Source of the DNA: Streptomyces sp. NBC_01465 | GTDB taxonomy: Bacteria; Actinomycetota; Actinomycetes; Streptomycetales; Streptomycetaceae | Length of the DNA stretch: 64,000 nt | NCBI RefSeq assembly: GCF_036227325.1 | Contig: NZ_CP109467.1 | Span: 248,001-312,000 of the forward strand | Direction of reading: 5' to 3' | In this document: in pieces, positions 53,316-61,898 of the stretch | Layout: every line of letters starts with the position of its first letter | How positions within the stretch are numbered: the stretch's first letter is position 1 | Program-made: the position numbers and the translations under genes | Notes under the pieces: model-generated | Database searches by the model: none | What the model saw: the letters and a program-made list of their open reading frames with translations, nothing else | Told to the model about the DNA's origin: nothing

Positions 53316-55112
53316 ATGTCCACTCCCCCCACGGACAGCTCGACCTCCCGCAGGGCGGTGCTCGGCGCGATCGCGGCGACGGCCGCCGCGCCGGCCCTCA
53401 TATCCCTCGCGGGCCCCGCTTCGGCGGATTCCGCGGAATCCTCCGTACGGGTCGCCGCCGCAGACCTCCCCGGCGGCGGCGACCTCGGCCCGAACGTGAT
53501 CGTCTTCGACCCCTCCACCGCGGGCATCCAGGCCAGGCTCGACGAGGTCTTCGCCCAGCAGGAGTCCGCGCAGTTCGGCACGGGACGCTATGCGTTCCTG
53601 TTCAAGCCGGGCACGTACAACGGGCTCAACGCCCAACTGGGCTTCTACACCTCGATCGCGGGTCTGGGCCTCTCCCCCGACGACACGACGATCAACGGTG
53701 ATGTGACGGTCGACGCCGGCTGGTTCAACGGCAACGCCACCCAGAACTTCTGGCGCTCCGCGGAGAACCTCGCCCTGAAGCCGGTCAGCGGCACCAACCG
53801 GTGGGCGGTCGCGCAGGCTGCCCCGTTCCGCCGTATGCACATCAAGGGCGATCTCAACCTCGCGCCCAACGGCTACGGCTGGGCCAGCGGCGGCTACATC
53901 GCCGACTCCCGGATCGACGGGCAGGTCGGGCCGTACTCCCAGCAGCAGTGGTACACCCGCGACAGCACGGTGGGCGGCTGGATCAACGCCGTCTGGAACA
54001 TGGTGTTCTCGGGCGTCGAAGGCGCACCCGCCCAGAGCTTCCCCAACCCGCCGTACACCACGCTCGACACCACACCCGTCTCACGTGAGAAGCCGTTCCT
54101 CTACCTCGACGGCGCCGACTACAAGGTGTTCCTGCCCGAGCAGCGGACCAACGCACGCGGCACGACCTGGGGCGCGGGCACCCCGCGCGGCACCTCGCTG
54201 CCGCTGAGCCAGTTCTACGTGGCCAAGCCCGGCGACAGCGCCGCGACCCTCAACGCCGCACTGTCCCAGGGCCTCAACCTCCTTCTGACGCCCGGCATTT
54301 ACCACCTCGACGCACCCGTCCAGGTCGACCGCGCGGGCACCGTGGTCCTCGGGCTCGGCTACGCCACGCTGATCCCCGACAACGGTGTCACCGCGGTGAA
54401 GGTGGCGGACGTCAACGGGGTCAGGCTCGCCGGATTCCTCATCGACGCGGGCCCCGTCAACTCCCCGACCCTGCTGGAGATCGGCCCCCAGGGCGCCGCC
54501 GCCGACCACTCGGCCGACCCGATCACCGTGCAGGACGTCTTCGTCAGGATCGGCGGTGCGGGCGCAGGGAAAGCGACCACCAGCATCGTCGTCAACAGCC
54601 GCCACACGATCATCGACCACACCTGGATCTGGCGTGCGGACCACGGCGCGGGCGTCGGCTGGGAGACCAACCGGGCGGACTACGGACTCGTCGTCAACGG
54701 CGACGACGTCCTGGCCACCGGTCTGTTCGTCGAGCACTTCAACAAGTACGACGTCCACTGGCTGGGCCAGCGCGGGCGCACGGTCTTCTTCCAGAACGAG
54801 AAGGCGTACGACGCCCCCAACCAGGCCGCGGTCCAGGACGGAAGCGTGAAGGGATTCGCCGCGTACAAGGTCGCCGACTCGGTGACCGCCCATGAGGGTT
54901 GGGGTCTGGGAAGCTACTGCAACTTCACCGCCGACTCGACGATCCGTCAGGACCACGGGTTCGCGGCGCCGAACACCCCGGGCGTGAAGTTCCACGGCCT
55001 GCTGGTCGTCTCGCTCGGCGGCATGGGCCAGTACGAGCACGTCATCAATGACATCGGCTCCGCCACGTCGGGCACGTCGACCGTGCCGTCCACGGTGGTC
55101 TCCTACCCCTGA
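53316..55112 (+). CDS. Secreted double beta-helix protein (GH55-like fold)
   Basis: A 598-residue exported protein with Tat signal TSRRAVLGAIAATAAAP. Two beta-helix-like halves: the first starts PNVIVFDPSTAGIQARLDEV, the second after a linker at about residue 320 (GDSAATLNAALSQGLNLLLT, then GIYHLDAPVQVDRAG). The tandem arrangement resembles GH55 exo-beta-1,3-glucanases, although I see no confident catalytic residue. Relatives are often mislabelled adenylyl cyclase; nothing here supports a cyclase. It belongs to the LacI regulon through operator site 4. Start MSTPPTDSS (ATG 53316) has GGAGAG upstream. Confidence 0.75.
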   Translation: MSTPPTDSSTSRRAVLGAIAATAAAPALISLAGPASADSAESSVRVAAADLPGGGDLGPNVIVFDPSTAGIQARLDEVFAQQESAQFGTGRYAFLFKPGTYNGLNAQLGFYTSIAGLGLSPDDTTINGDVTVDAGWFNGNATQNFWRSAENLALKPVSGTNRWAVAQAAPFRRMHIKGDLNLAPNGYGWASGGYIADSRIDGQVGPYSQQQWYTRDSTVGGWINAVWNMVFSGVEGAPAQSFPNPPYTTLDTTPVSREKPFLYLDGADYKVFLPEQRTNARGTTWGAGTPRGTSLPLSQFYVAKPGDSAATLNAALSQGLNLLLTPGIYHLDAPVQVDRAGTVVLGLGYATLIPDNGVTAVKVADVNGVRLAGFLIDAGPVNSPTLLEIGPQGAAADHSADPITVQDVFVRIGGAGAGKATTSIVVNSRHTIIDHTWIWRADHGAGVGWETNRADYGLVVNGDDVLATGLFVEHFNKYDVHWLGQRGRTVFFQNEKAYDAPNQAAVQDGSVKGFAAYKVADSVTAHEGWGLGSYCNFTADSTIRQDHGFAAPNTPGVKFHGLLVVSLGGMGQYEHVINDIGSATSGTSTVPSTVVSYP

Positions 55113-55116
55113 GCCG

Positions 55117-55626
55117 TCACGGACGCGGCGCGGCGTCGAGCTCCCGCTTGATGCCGCGCAGCGTCCGGTCGATGTTGCCGACCTGGAACGCGGCGAAGGT
55201 CCGGCCCCCGGTGGCGATCCGGTCGAACGTGTTGGCCACCACCGTGGGCCAGGAGCGGCGGTCGTCGGTCCAGGTCTCCGTCACCCGCGTCGCTCCCCCG
55301 GCCTCCTCGAAGCGGTACTCCCAGGTGGCGATGGGGGCCTTGAGGCGCGGGTGCTTCAGCCCGATCGCATGGACCCGGAAGGCGAAGACCTTGCCCGGCT
55401 CGGCCTCGGTCACGGTGCAGCGGGTGGTCCAGCGGAACACACCGCGTTTGTTGTGGCCTTCGAAGACCAGGCCCACCTGGGCCGGGGCATCGGGTCCGGG
55501 GAGGGTCGCCCCGAGATTCTCCGGGCTCCAGCGCCCCATCTGCGCGGGCCGGCTGATCTGCTCGTACACCGCCGAGGGTGATGCCTCGACCAGGATGCTG
55601 CGCGAGACAGTGAACGTGCGGGCCAT
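55117..55626 (-). CDS. SRPBCC-superfamily (polyketide cyclase/START-like) protein
   Basis: A 169-residue hydrophobic-cavity protein beginning ARTFTVSRSILVEASPSAVY, with PENLGATLPGPDAPAQVG and RVTETWTDDRRSWP later. It binds a small lipid or polyketide-like ligand; function unknown. The start MARTFT (ATG 55626) is used. A TetR-type inverted repeat lies 28 bases upstream, and the gene follows the molybdopterin oxidoreductase on the same strand. Confidence 0.82.
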   Translation of the reverse strand: MARTFTVSRSILVEASPSAVYEQISRPAQMGRWSPENLGATLPGPDAPAQVGLVFEGHNKRGVFRWTTRCTVTEAEPGKVFAFRVHAIGLKHPRLKAPIATWEYRFEEAGGATRVTETWTDDRRSWPTVVANTFDRIATGGRTFAAFQVGNIDRTLRGIKRELDAAPRP

Positions 55627-55653
55627 GAAGAACTCCGATCCTCGGCCCCTGAC

Positions 55654-55669
55654 CTTACTTGCCAGTAAG
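55654..55669. promoter_or_regulatory. Inverted repeat CTTACT-TGCC-AGTAAG, TetR-type operator candidate
   Basis: Perfect 6-bp arms around 4 bases, 28 bases upstream of the SRPBCC gene. TTACT...AGTAA symmetry is common in TetR operators. It gives this gene its own promoter despite the close upstream gene. Confidence 0.5.
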
Positions 55670-55698
55670 TAACTTGTCATGGGCACTGGGTCGCCGGA

Positions 55699-57285
55699 TC
55701 AGCCGACCGTGACGAACACCGAGTGCCGGCCGCTGGCGCCGTCGGGGATGGTCCGGGTCCGCTTCTCCGTCTGCGTCTCGCCCGTGCGGTCGGTGGCCCG
55801 GACGGTGAGCGTGTGTCCGCCGGGGGTGGCCCGCCACGGGAAGGACCACTGGCGCCAGGTGTCGCGCGTGTCCTCGGCGGCCAGATCCGCCTGCTCCCAC
55901 GGCCCGTCGTCCACCTGGATCTCGACCTTGTCGATGCCGCGGTGCTGGGCCCAGGCGACACCGGCGACCATCACGGTTCCTTCCTTCGGCCGCGCGAAGG
56001 GCCTGGGGGTGTCGATACGGGACTCGGTCTTGATCGGCGCCCGGCGGGCCCAGTCGCGCCGCACCCAGTACGGGTCGTAGGCGTCGAAGGTGGTCAGTTC
56101 GATGTCCTTGATCCACTTGCAGGCGGACACGTACCCGTAGAGCCCGGGGACCAACATCCTTACGGGGAAGCCGTGTTCGAACGGCAAGGGCCGTCCGTTC
56201 ATCCCGAGCGCGAGCATCGCGTCACGGCCGTCCATCACGTCCTCGACCGGGCTGCCGATCGTCATCCCGTCCACGGAGCGTGCCACCAGCTGGTCGGCGG
56301 GGCCGCCCTTGGACGGCGGTCGCACACCGCAACCGGACAGCAGATCGGCCAGCCGTACGCCGATCCAGCGCGCGTTGCCCACATACGGGCCGCCGACCTC
56401 GTTGGAGACGCAGGTCAGGGTGATGTCGCGTTCGATCAGCGGCATGGCGAGCAGATCGGCGAAGGTCACCTTCAACTCACGGGTGACACCCTTGCCGTGG
56501 ATGCGCAGGCTCCAGGCAGTGGCGTCCACCTTCGGGACCACGAGGGCGGTGTCGACCCGGTAGAAGTCGCCGTTGGGCGTGATGAACGGGCTGATGTCCT
56601 TGATCCGCAGCTCCGCTCCCCTGGGCACCGGAGCGGCGGCCGAGACGGGAGCGGGAAGGACGACGCGGCTGCGGGAGGCGACGGCGCTCCGGCCCTTGGA
56701 GCTGTTCAGCGAGCGCCCCAGAACTCCGGCCCCGGTCGAGGCGACGGCGGCGGCCGTGGCGGCGATGACGAATCCCCGGCGGTCCCAGTCGGGTGCGGCG
56801 CCCTCCGGGTGTTCTCGGGGGCGCAGACGTCCGGCCAGCCAGTAGAGCAGGCCCGCTCCCACCACGGCCCCGGCCATCGAGGGCAGTCCGTCCGCGGCGC
56901 TCGTGGAGTCGGGACGGCTGGTGGCCGCGAGTGCGCCGACGACGCCGAAGAGCAGTACTCCGGCCGATCCGATGCGCTGGTAGCGGGCCGCCAGCACACC
57001 GAGGACCAGCGCAAGAAGGGTGAGTACGGCGAGGATGCCCAACTGGAGGACGAGTTTGTCGTTCGTCCCGAAGTGCCGGATCGCCCAGTCCTTGACCGCC
57101 GGAGGGGTCCGGTCGATGGCGGCACCGCCCACCGCCACGACCGGCCCCGACTCGGGACGCACGGCGGCGGAGACCAGTTCGGCCACCGCCAGCGCCGCGT
57201 ATCCCGCCAGCAGCCCGCTCAGTGCGCCCAGTCCGCCAAGCCGCAGTCTGCTCCAGGTCCGCGATGACTTCCGTTCGTTGCTCAC
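55699..57285 (-). CDS. Membrane-anchored molybdopterin oxidoreductase (sulfite-oxidase fold)
   Basis: A 528-residue protein. About four transmembrane segments occupy residues 15-185, with RRGFVIAATAAAVASTGAGV as the last; then a periplasmic sulfite-oxidase-type domain with molybdenum-ligand Cys292 in LTCVSNEVGG, RWIGVRLADLL, and a C-terminal Ig-like dimerisation domain. Substrate unknown; relatives occur next to fasciclin lipoproteins and SigK systems. It lies 48 bases downstream of a peroxiredoxin gene. A palindrome ACACGG-N5-CCGTGT overlaps its GTG start. Confidence 0.88.
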   Translation of the reverse strand: MSNERKSSRTWSRLRLGGLGALSGLLAGYAALAVAELVSAAVRPESGPVVAVGGAAIDRTPPAVKDWAIRHFGTNDKLVLQLGILAVLTLLALVLGVLAARYQRIGSAGVLLFGVVGALAATSRPDSTSAADGLPSMAGAVVGAGLLYWLAGRLRPREHPEGAAPDWDRRGFVIAATAAAVASTGAGVLGRSLNSSKGRSAVASRSRVVLPAPVSAAAPVPRGAELRIKDISPFITPNGDFYRVDTALVVPKVDATAWSLRIHGKGVTRELKVTFADLLAMPLIERDITLTCVSNEVGGPYVGNARWIGVRLADLLSGCGVRPPSKGGPADQLVARSVDGMTIGSPVEDVMDGRDAMLALGMNGRPLPFEHGFPVRMLVPGLYGYVSACKWIKDIELTTFDAYDPYWVRRDWARRAPIKTESRIDTPRPFARPKEGTVMVAGVAWAQHRGIDKVEIQVDDGPWEQADLAAEDTRDTWRQWSFPWRATPGGHTLTVRATDRTGETQTEKRTRTIPDGASGRHSVFVTVG

Positions 57286-57333
57286 ACGGGCTATCCGTGT
57301 CAGCGGCCCGCGCGGATTGGTCGGCTCACCCGT

Positions 57334-57810
57334 TCAGAGCGCCGCGAGTCGCTCCGTCAGCTTGTCGAGCGACTGGTACGTGGCTCCGAGGAGGGCGACG
57401 TGCTTCCAGTTGAGCGTGCCGTCCCCGTCGATCAGGAACACCGACCGCCGCAGTCCGAGACCGGGTACGGCGATGCCGAACATCCGGGCCACGGCGCGGT
57501 CCGTGTCCGCGAGCAGCGGCATCCGCAGCCCGTGGGTCCGCGCGAACGCCTCGTGGCTGTCGACGTCCTGGGGGCTGATCCCCCACACGTCGGCGCCCAG
57601 CTTCTCAAAGGCCTCGAACCCACTGGAGTAGGAGCACAACTGCTTGGTGCAGACAGGGGTGTTGTCGCCGGGGTAGAAGGCCAGGACCAGCGGGCGGCCC
57701 CGCTGGGCGGAGAGTGCGTACTCGCTCCGTACGAACTCTCCGTCCGTGAGCCGGCCGCCGGGGAGGGTGAAATCGGGCACGGGTCGTCCGAGCGCGGTGG
57801 ACGGCGTCAT
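57334..57810 (-). CDS. Peroxiredoxin (AhpC/TSA, BCP type)
   Basis: A 158-residue thiol peroxidase. Peroxidatic Cys54 lies in GDNTPVCTKQLCSY with Cys59 nearby as resolving candidate, preceded by LAFYPGDN. It reduces peroxides using thioredoxin-like donors. ATG 57810 (MTPSTALGR) is the start; the long open frame upstream is an artefact that overlaps the fasciclin gene. Divergent from the fasciclin gene across 150 bases. Confidence 0.9.
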   Translation of the reverse strand: MTPSTALGRPVPDFTLPGGRLTDGEFVRSEYALSAQRGRPLVLAFYPGDNTPVCTKQLCSYSSGFEAFEKLGADVWGISPQDVDSHEAFARTHGLRMPLLADTDRAVARMFGIAVPGLGLRRSVFLIDGDGTLNWKHVALLGATYQSLDKLTERLAAL

Positions 57811-57960
57811 GGGAGGGCTCCAGTTCGTTCGGGGTGGCGCAATCGGCCCGAGCGATCGTACGGGCCGGGCAGGGGCACCGACCCGATCGGGTGACGGACC
57901 AAACCGTCCGGGGCGCGGCTCCGAATGCCTCCCAAAGTCCACTCCCGCAAGGAGAGAACC
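57811..57960. promoter_or_regulatory. Divergent promoter region, peroxiredoxin/fasciclin
   Basis: 150 bases with a CGGAC...GTCCG inverted repeat near 57894-57910 and a CCGAAT element at 57921. No clear -35/-10 pair recognised on either strand. Confidence 0.3.
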
Positions 57961-58608
57961 ATGAGCACCACCATTCGTGTCCGCCGCGCCGCCGTCGCCC
58001 TGACCGCAGCCGCGGTCCTGCCTCTCGCTCTGGCCGCCTGTTCCAGCGACAGCAAGGACAGCGCTTCGAGCAGCGAGACCGCGAAGTCGGACACGCCGGC
58101 GGCGACCGCCTCGGGCGACGCGGCCTCCATGGACAAGCCGTTCGGCACGGCGTGCGCGTCGGTACCGAAGGACGGTGCGGGCAGCTTCGACGGCATGGCG
58201 AAGGACCCGGTCGCGACCGCCGCTTCGAACAACCCGGCCCTGTCCACCCTGGTCACCGCGGTGAAGAAGGCGGGTCTGGTCGACACCCTCAACAGCGCGC
58301 AGAACATCACGGTGTTCGCGCCGACCAACGACGCCTTCGCGAAGATCCCGAAGGCCGACCTCGACAAGGTCCTGGCCGACAAGGACCAGCTCACCAAGAT
58401 CCTCACGTACCACGTCGTGGGCCAGAAGCTCGCACCGCAGCAGCTGGAGAACGGTTCGTTCGACACCCTGGAGAAGAGCAAGCTCACGACGTCGGGTTCG
58501 GGGACCTCGTACAAGGTCAACGACACGTCCAATGTCGTCTGCGGCAACGTCCCGACCGCCAATGCCACTGTCTACATCGTCGACACCGTTCTGATGCCCA
58601 AGAGCTGA
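57961..58608 (+). CDS. Fasciclin-domain lipoprotein
   Basis: A 215-residue lipoprotein. Signal with lipobox LAAC at about residue 27; Ser/Ala-rich linker; then one fasciclin (FAS1) domain with ITVFAPTNDAFAKIP and the C-terminal half VYIVDTVLMPKS. This is the MPT70/MPT83 type, an adhesion or cell-envelope protein anchored outside the membrane. Placed beside a membrane molybdopterin oxidoreductase and peroxiredoxin, as in SigK-type clusters, but no SigK/RskA gene is seen here. Confidence 0.9.
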   Translation: MSTTIRVRRAAVALTAAAVLPLALAACSSDSKDSASSSETAKSDTPAATASGDAASMDKPFGTACASVPKDGAGSFDGMAKDPVATAASNNPALSTLVTAVKKAGLVDTLNSAQNITVFAPTNDAFAKIPKADLDKVLADKDQLTKILTYHVVGQKLAPQQLENGSFDTLEKSKLTTSGSGTSYKVNDTSNVVCGNVPTANATVYIVDTVLMPKS

Positions 58609-58610
58609 CG

Positions 58611-59642
58611 TCAGAGGTACGCGGGCGAGAGCGCGGCCCCCAGCAACCGGTGGGGGCCGCCGGAGCCGTCGGCCGGTACGGAGTACAGGTCCGCGCCGTA
58701 GTCGCCGGGCAGTGAGTAGACGACCGTGTGGTTGTCGGGCCAGACGACCTGGTCGTCGACGCTGCGGGTCTCGCCGAGCGGCTTCTCGCGCAGGGTCCGC
58801 AGGTCGAGGACGTACAGCCGCCAGGGGGCGTCGGCGGACAGCCCGGGGACGCGCTTCTTGAAGACGATCCGGGTGCCGTCGGGCGACAGGGACGGGCATT
58901 CGACGTTGGTGCGCAGGGTGGTGAGGGTGCGCGTGGTCAGGTCGCCCCGGACGAGGTAGGTCTTTCCGCCGGTCGCCATCGTGGCGTAGAAGTGCCGGTC
59001 GTCGGCGAAGGTGACGCCCCAGTAGTTGAGGTCGGCGGCGCGCAGGCGGTGCCCGTCCCGTACGGCCCGGAAGTCCTCCAGGGAGGCGTCGAACCGGCCG
59101 GTGCGGGTGTCGAGCACGGCGGTGCGGGTGGAGAAGTTGGTGCCCGCGTAGCTGTCGCCGCCGACGAACACGGTCCATGCCACGAGGCGGCCGCTGGGTG
59201 AGACGCGGGCACGGGTCGGGATGCCGGGCAGCGCGTAGTGGGCGCGTTCGTGGAGCGACGCGTCCAGGAGTACGGCGCGGTAGCTGTCCTGGACCGCGCC
59301 GTGTTCGGCCTGGAGGCAGATTCCGGTGCCTGCGGCGGCGTAGAAGCGCAGGCACTTCACCCCTGAGGCGGTACGTGTCCCGGCCGGGGCCGTGGCCGGG
59401 ACGCCGGCGAGTTCGTCCCGGTGCGGCCCCCATGCCATGTTCCGGAAGACGATGCGCCGCCCGGTCGCGGCCGGGACGAGCGCCACGGGTCCGGCGACCA
59501 CCCGGGGGCCTCCGGGCTGCGCCCGGTCCTTGCGCGCCGCCCGGTCGCTCGCGTGGAGCAGGGTGGTGGCCGCGACGGCCGACAGGACGAGGACCGCGGC
59601 GAGCAGGACGAGGAACTTGTTGCGCAGGGTCAGCGCGGGCAT
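58611..59642 (-). CDS. TolB-like beta-propeller protein, membrane-anchored
   Basis: A 343-residue protein with one N-terminal transmembrane segment (KFLVLLAAVLVLSAVAATTLL), then WD40/TolB-like blades such as ARVSPSGRLVAWTVF, PSLSPDGTRIVFKKR and LREKPLGETRSVDDQVVW. The fold suggests a scaffold or sensor at the outer face. ATG 59642 overlaps the MFS stop by 13 bases. The larger frames crossing 59642 are shadows. Confidence 0.8.
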   Translation of the reverse strand: MPALTLRNKFLVLLAAVLVLSAVAATTLLHASDRAARKDRAQPGGPRVVAGPVALVPAATGRRIVFRNMAWGPHRDELAGVPATAPAGTRTASGVKCLRFYAAAGTGICLQAEHGAVQDSYRAVLLDASLHERAHYALPGIPTRARVSPSGRLVAWTVFVGGDSYAGTNFSTRTAVLDTRTGRFDASLEDFRAVRDGHRLRAADLNYWGVTFADDRHFYATMATGGKTYLVRGDLTTRTLTTLRTNVECPSLSPDGTRIVFKKRVPGLSADAPWRLYVLDLRTLREKPLGETRSVDDQVVWPDNHTVVYSLPGDYGADLYSVPADGSGGPHRLLGAALSPAYL

Positions 59643-60901
59643 GCTGCGGCCTTTCCTGTGGTCGTCATTCCCAGCGCGGCGGAGAGCGCCGCGCACACGG
59701 CGAGGAGTCCGGCGGCGGCGAGCAGCGCCGACCGGTCGCCCCAGGCGCTCCACGCGGCACCGAAGGCGAAGGAGCAGGCGAAGCGGGCGAAGGCCTGGCC
59801 GGTCTGGATCAACGCCATGCCGCTGGAGCGGAGTTCGGCGGGTACGGCTTCGGCGGCGGCCGCCATCAGGACGCCGTCGGTGGCCGCGTAGAAGCAGCCG
59901 TGCAGGGCGAGGACCGCGTACGGCAGGGCGGCGGAGTGCCAGGAGGAGAGAAGCACTCCGTACGCGGCGAGCAGCACCAGGTGTCCGCCGACGAAGACGC
60001 GCCCGCGGCCCACCCGGTCGGCGAGCCGCCCGAGCGGCACGGCCAGCAGCAGGAAGGCGGCCGCAGTGCCGAGCGGGAGGAGGGCGAACCAGCGGTCGGG
60101 AACGCCGAGCCGGCGCTGGAGGAGCAGATAGACGAAGGAGTCGCTGACCGTGGCCAGGCCCAGGAGCAGGGCACACAGGGCCAGTCGGCGCACGTCCCGG
60201 CTGCGCAGGAGACCGACGGCCGCGCGGAGCGAGGCGGGGTTGCTCGCGGTGCGGGGCGCCGGCTTTTCGGGGCGCGAGGAGGGCACGAACAGGACCAGTA
60301 CGAGAACACCGAGCGCCGCCACGCAGAAGCTCACGGTGAAGACGGCGTCGTACCCGTCGGCGGCGAAGTGCAGGATCAGGAAGGCGGCAAGTGGCCCCAA
60401 CAGTGCGCCTGTTGTGTCCATGGCCCGGTGGATCCCGAAGGCCCGTCCGCGGGCTTCCGGAGGTGCGGCGAGCGAGATGAGGGCGTCGCGCGGTGCGGTG
60501 CGCAGGCCCTTTCCTGTGCGGTCGGCGGCGAGCACCGCGCCGATGAGGGGCAGTGAACCGGCCAGCAGGAGAAGGGGTTTGCACACGGCGGAGAGCCCGT
60601 AGCCGAAGACGGCGACGGCCTTGTGCCGTCCGCCGCGGTCGGCGAGGTGCCCGCCGACGAGCCGGACCAGTCCGCTGAATCCGTTGTAGAGGCCGTCGAG
60701 CAGCCCGAAGCCGAGGGGGGAGAGTCCGAGTCCGGCCACCAGGTAGAGCGGGAGGACGGCGGTGACCATCTCGGAGGAGATGTCGGTGATGAGGCTGACG
60801 GACCCGAGGGCGAGGACGGTGGGCGCCACGGCGGCCCGCCGCCCGGAACCTGTCCGGGAGGCGGACGCCGCCGGTGTGGCGCGGCTGTCGCTTACGTACA
60901 C
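59630..60901 (-). CDS. Major facilitator superfamily transporter
   Basis: A 423-residue 12-TM transporter. The A-motif region reads GGHLADRGGRHK, a second copy GRLADRVGRGRV lies after TM7, and the N-terminus is SLITDISSEMVTAVLPLYLV. The drug/metabolite-exporter type is the best guess; substrate unknown. It is one base downstream of a secreted phosphoesterase gene and overlaps the TolB-like gene, so the three genes form one operon. Confidence 0.9.
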   Translation of the reverse strand: MYVSDSRATPAASASRTGSGRRAAVAPTVLALGSVSLITDISSEMVTAVLPLYLVAGLGLSPLGFGLLDGLYNGFSGLVRLVGGHLADRGGRHKAVAVFGYGLSAVCKPLLLLAGSLPLIGAVLAADRTGKGLRTAPRDALISLAAPPEARGRAFGIHRAMDTTGALLGPLAAFLILHFAADGYDAVFTVSFCVAALGVLVLVLFVPSSRPEKPAPRTASNPASLRAAVGLLRSRDVRRLALCALLLGLATVSDSFVYLLLQRRLGVPDRWFALLPLGTAAAFLLLAVPLGRLADRVGRGRVFVGGHLVLLAAYGVLLSSWHSAALPYAVLALHGCFYAATDGVLMAAAAEAVPAELRSSGMALIQTGQAFARFACSFAFGAAWSAWGDRSALLAAAGLLAVCAALSAALGMTTTGKAAACPR

Positions 60902-60902
60902 G

Positions 60903-61802
60903 TCAGGAAGCCCAGATGCCCGTGATGTCGGAGGCGGAGGCGGCCTGGCCGGCGTGCGCGGTGCCGTACATGTCCTCGATGGTGCGGAGCACGTTGTAGT
61001 GGTTGTACGTGGTGGACGACGAGGAGCCCGGTGTCACCGGCTGCCCGTAGAACACGGTCGCGATCTTGTTGCCCGCGAGCCTGTTGTCCTCGTCGAAGGT
61101 GACGACGAGGAGGCTGTTGTGGGTCTTGGCCCAGGTGGCGTACGCACCCAGGTTGTTCTTCAGCCAGGTGTCGCCGGAGGACACCGAGCAGTCGTGCATG
61201 TCGCTGCAGAGGTTCGGGACGACGTAGGAGACCTGGGGCAGCGTCGTGTAGTCGGTGGGGAACTGCGCGAAGGTGTGCGCCGACGAGGTCGGGACGTTGG
61301 AGAAGCCGAACCACGGGTTGTGCTTCTGGGCGTACTTGCCGCTGCTGCAGGTGGTCGAACCCTGGCTGGGCAGCGTCTCGTTGTAGCTCCCCCAGGTCTT
61401 GCCGGCGGCTATGAGCTCGGAGGCGAGGTTGGGCGCCGAGGAGAAGCCGGGGGTGACGCAGCTGTCGTCCGTGATGCCCTGGGTGGAGCCGGAGAACATC
61501 GCGTAGTAGTTGGGCTGGCTGGGGTGGGTTTCCGCGTACGAAGCGGAGAGGTTGGCGCCGCCTGTCTTCAGGGAGTTGATGTAGGGGGCGCTGGAGCTGC
61601 CGATGACCTGGTTGTAGGCGTGGTTCTCGAAGACCACGACGACGACATGGTCGGGGGTGGGGAGCCCGGCCGCCGCCTGGGCGGACGACGCGGTGCCGAG
61701 GCCGGTCCACAGACCGGCGAGGGCGGCCGCGACGGCTGCGGACGCGGCGACTGCGAGACGGGTACGGCGCTGAAGGGAGCGGCGTGGGGACCTGCCGAAC
61801 AC
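60903..61802 (-). CDS. Secreted phosphoesterase (alkaline-phosphatase superfamily, phospholipase-C-like)
   Basis: A 299-residue exported protein with Sec-type signal (LAVAASAAVAAALAGLWTG). The metal-binding start is VVVVVFENHAYNQVIGSSSA, then YAETHPSQPNYYAMFSGST and the C-terminal VVTFDEDNRLAGNKIATVFYG and TYNHYNVLRTIEDMYG, all typical of the phosphoesterase family. It probably scavenges phosphate from lipid or other organic phosphate. A PHO-box-like repeat lies 75 bases upstream. First gene of a three-gene operon. Confidence 0.88.
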   Translation of the reverse strand: MFGRSPRRSLQRRTRLAVAASAAVAAALAGLWTGLGTASSAQAAAGLPTPDHVVVVVFENHAYNQVIGSSSAPYINSLKTGGANLSASYAETHPSQPNYYAMFSGSTQGITDDSCVTPGFSSAPNLASELIAAGKTWGSYNETLPSQGSTTCSSGKYAQKHNPWFGFSNVPTSSAHTFAQFPTDYTTLPQVSYVVPNLCSDMHDCSVSSGDTWLKNNLGAYATWAKTHNSLLVVTFDEDNRLAGNKIATVFYGQPVTPGSSSSTTYNHYNVLRTIEDMYGTAHAGQAASASDITGIWAS

Positions 61803-61876
61803 GGCTTACCTCCGGTGAGGGGAACGGGGGCGGTGCACCGCGACGTTAGACACGGTGGTCTTGTGCTGGAAGTGCC

Positions 61877-61898
61877 ACTGGGTGAAGTCTCGGGGAAC
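61877..61898 (-). promoter_or_regulatory. PHO-box-like direct repeat
   Basis: Read on the minus strand: GTTCCCCGAGA then CTTCACCCAGT, two adjacent 11-base units. Streptomyces PhoP sites are 11-nt repeats with a GTTCACC-type core. It lies upstream of the phosphoesterase. A GGTTCACCCG half-unit is on the plus strand near 61923. Confidence 0.4.

Noticed and set aside
57921-57927. CCGAATG element before the fasciclin gene as a SigK-type -10
   Set aside because: Resembles the mycobacterial SigK -10, but no CCATCC-type -35 lies at the right distance, so I did not call a SigK promoter.
57334-59433. Very long minus-strand open frame crossing the peroxiredoxin and fasciclin genes
   Set aside because: Only its C-terminal 158 residues match peroxiredoxin; the upstream part has no similarity and overlaps the well-supported plus-strand fasciclin gene and the TolB-like gene. 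High-GC shadow frame.
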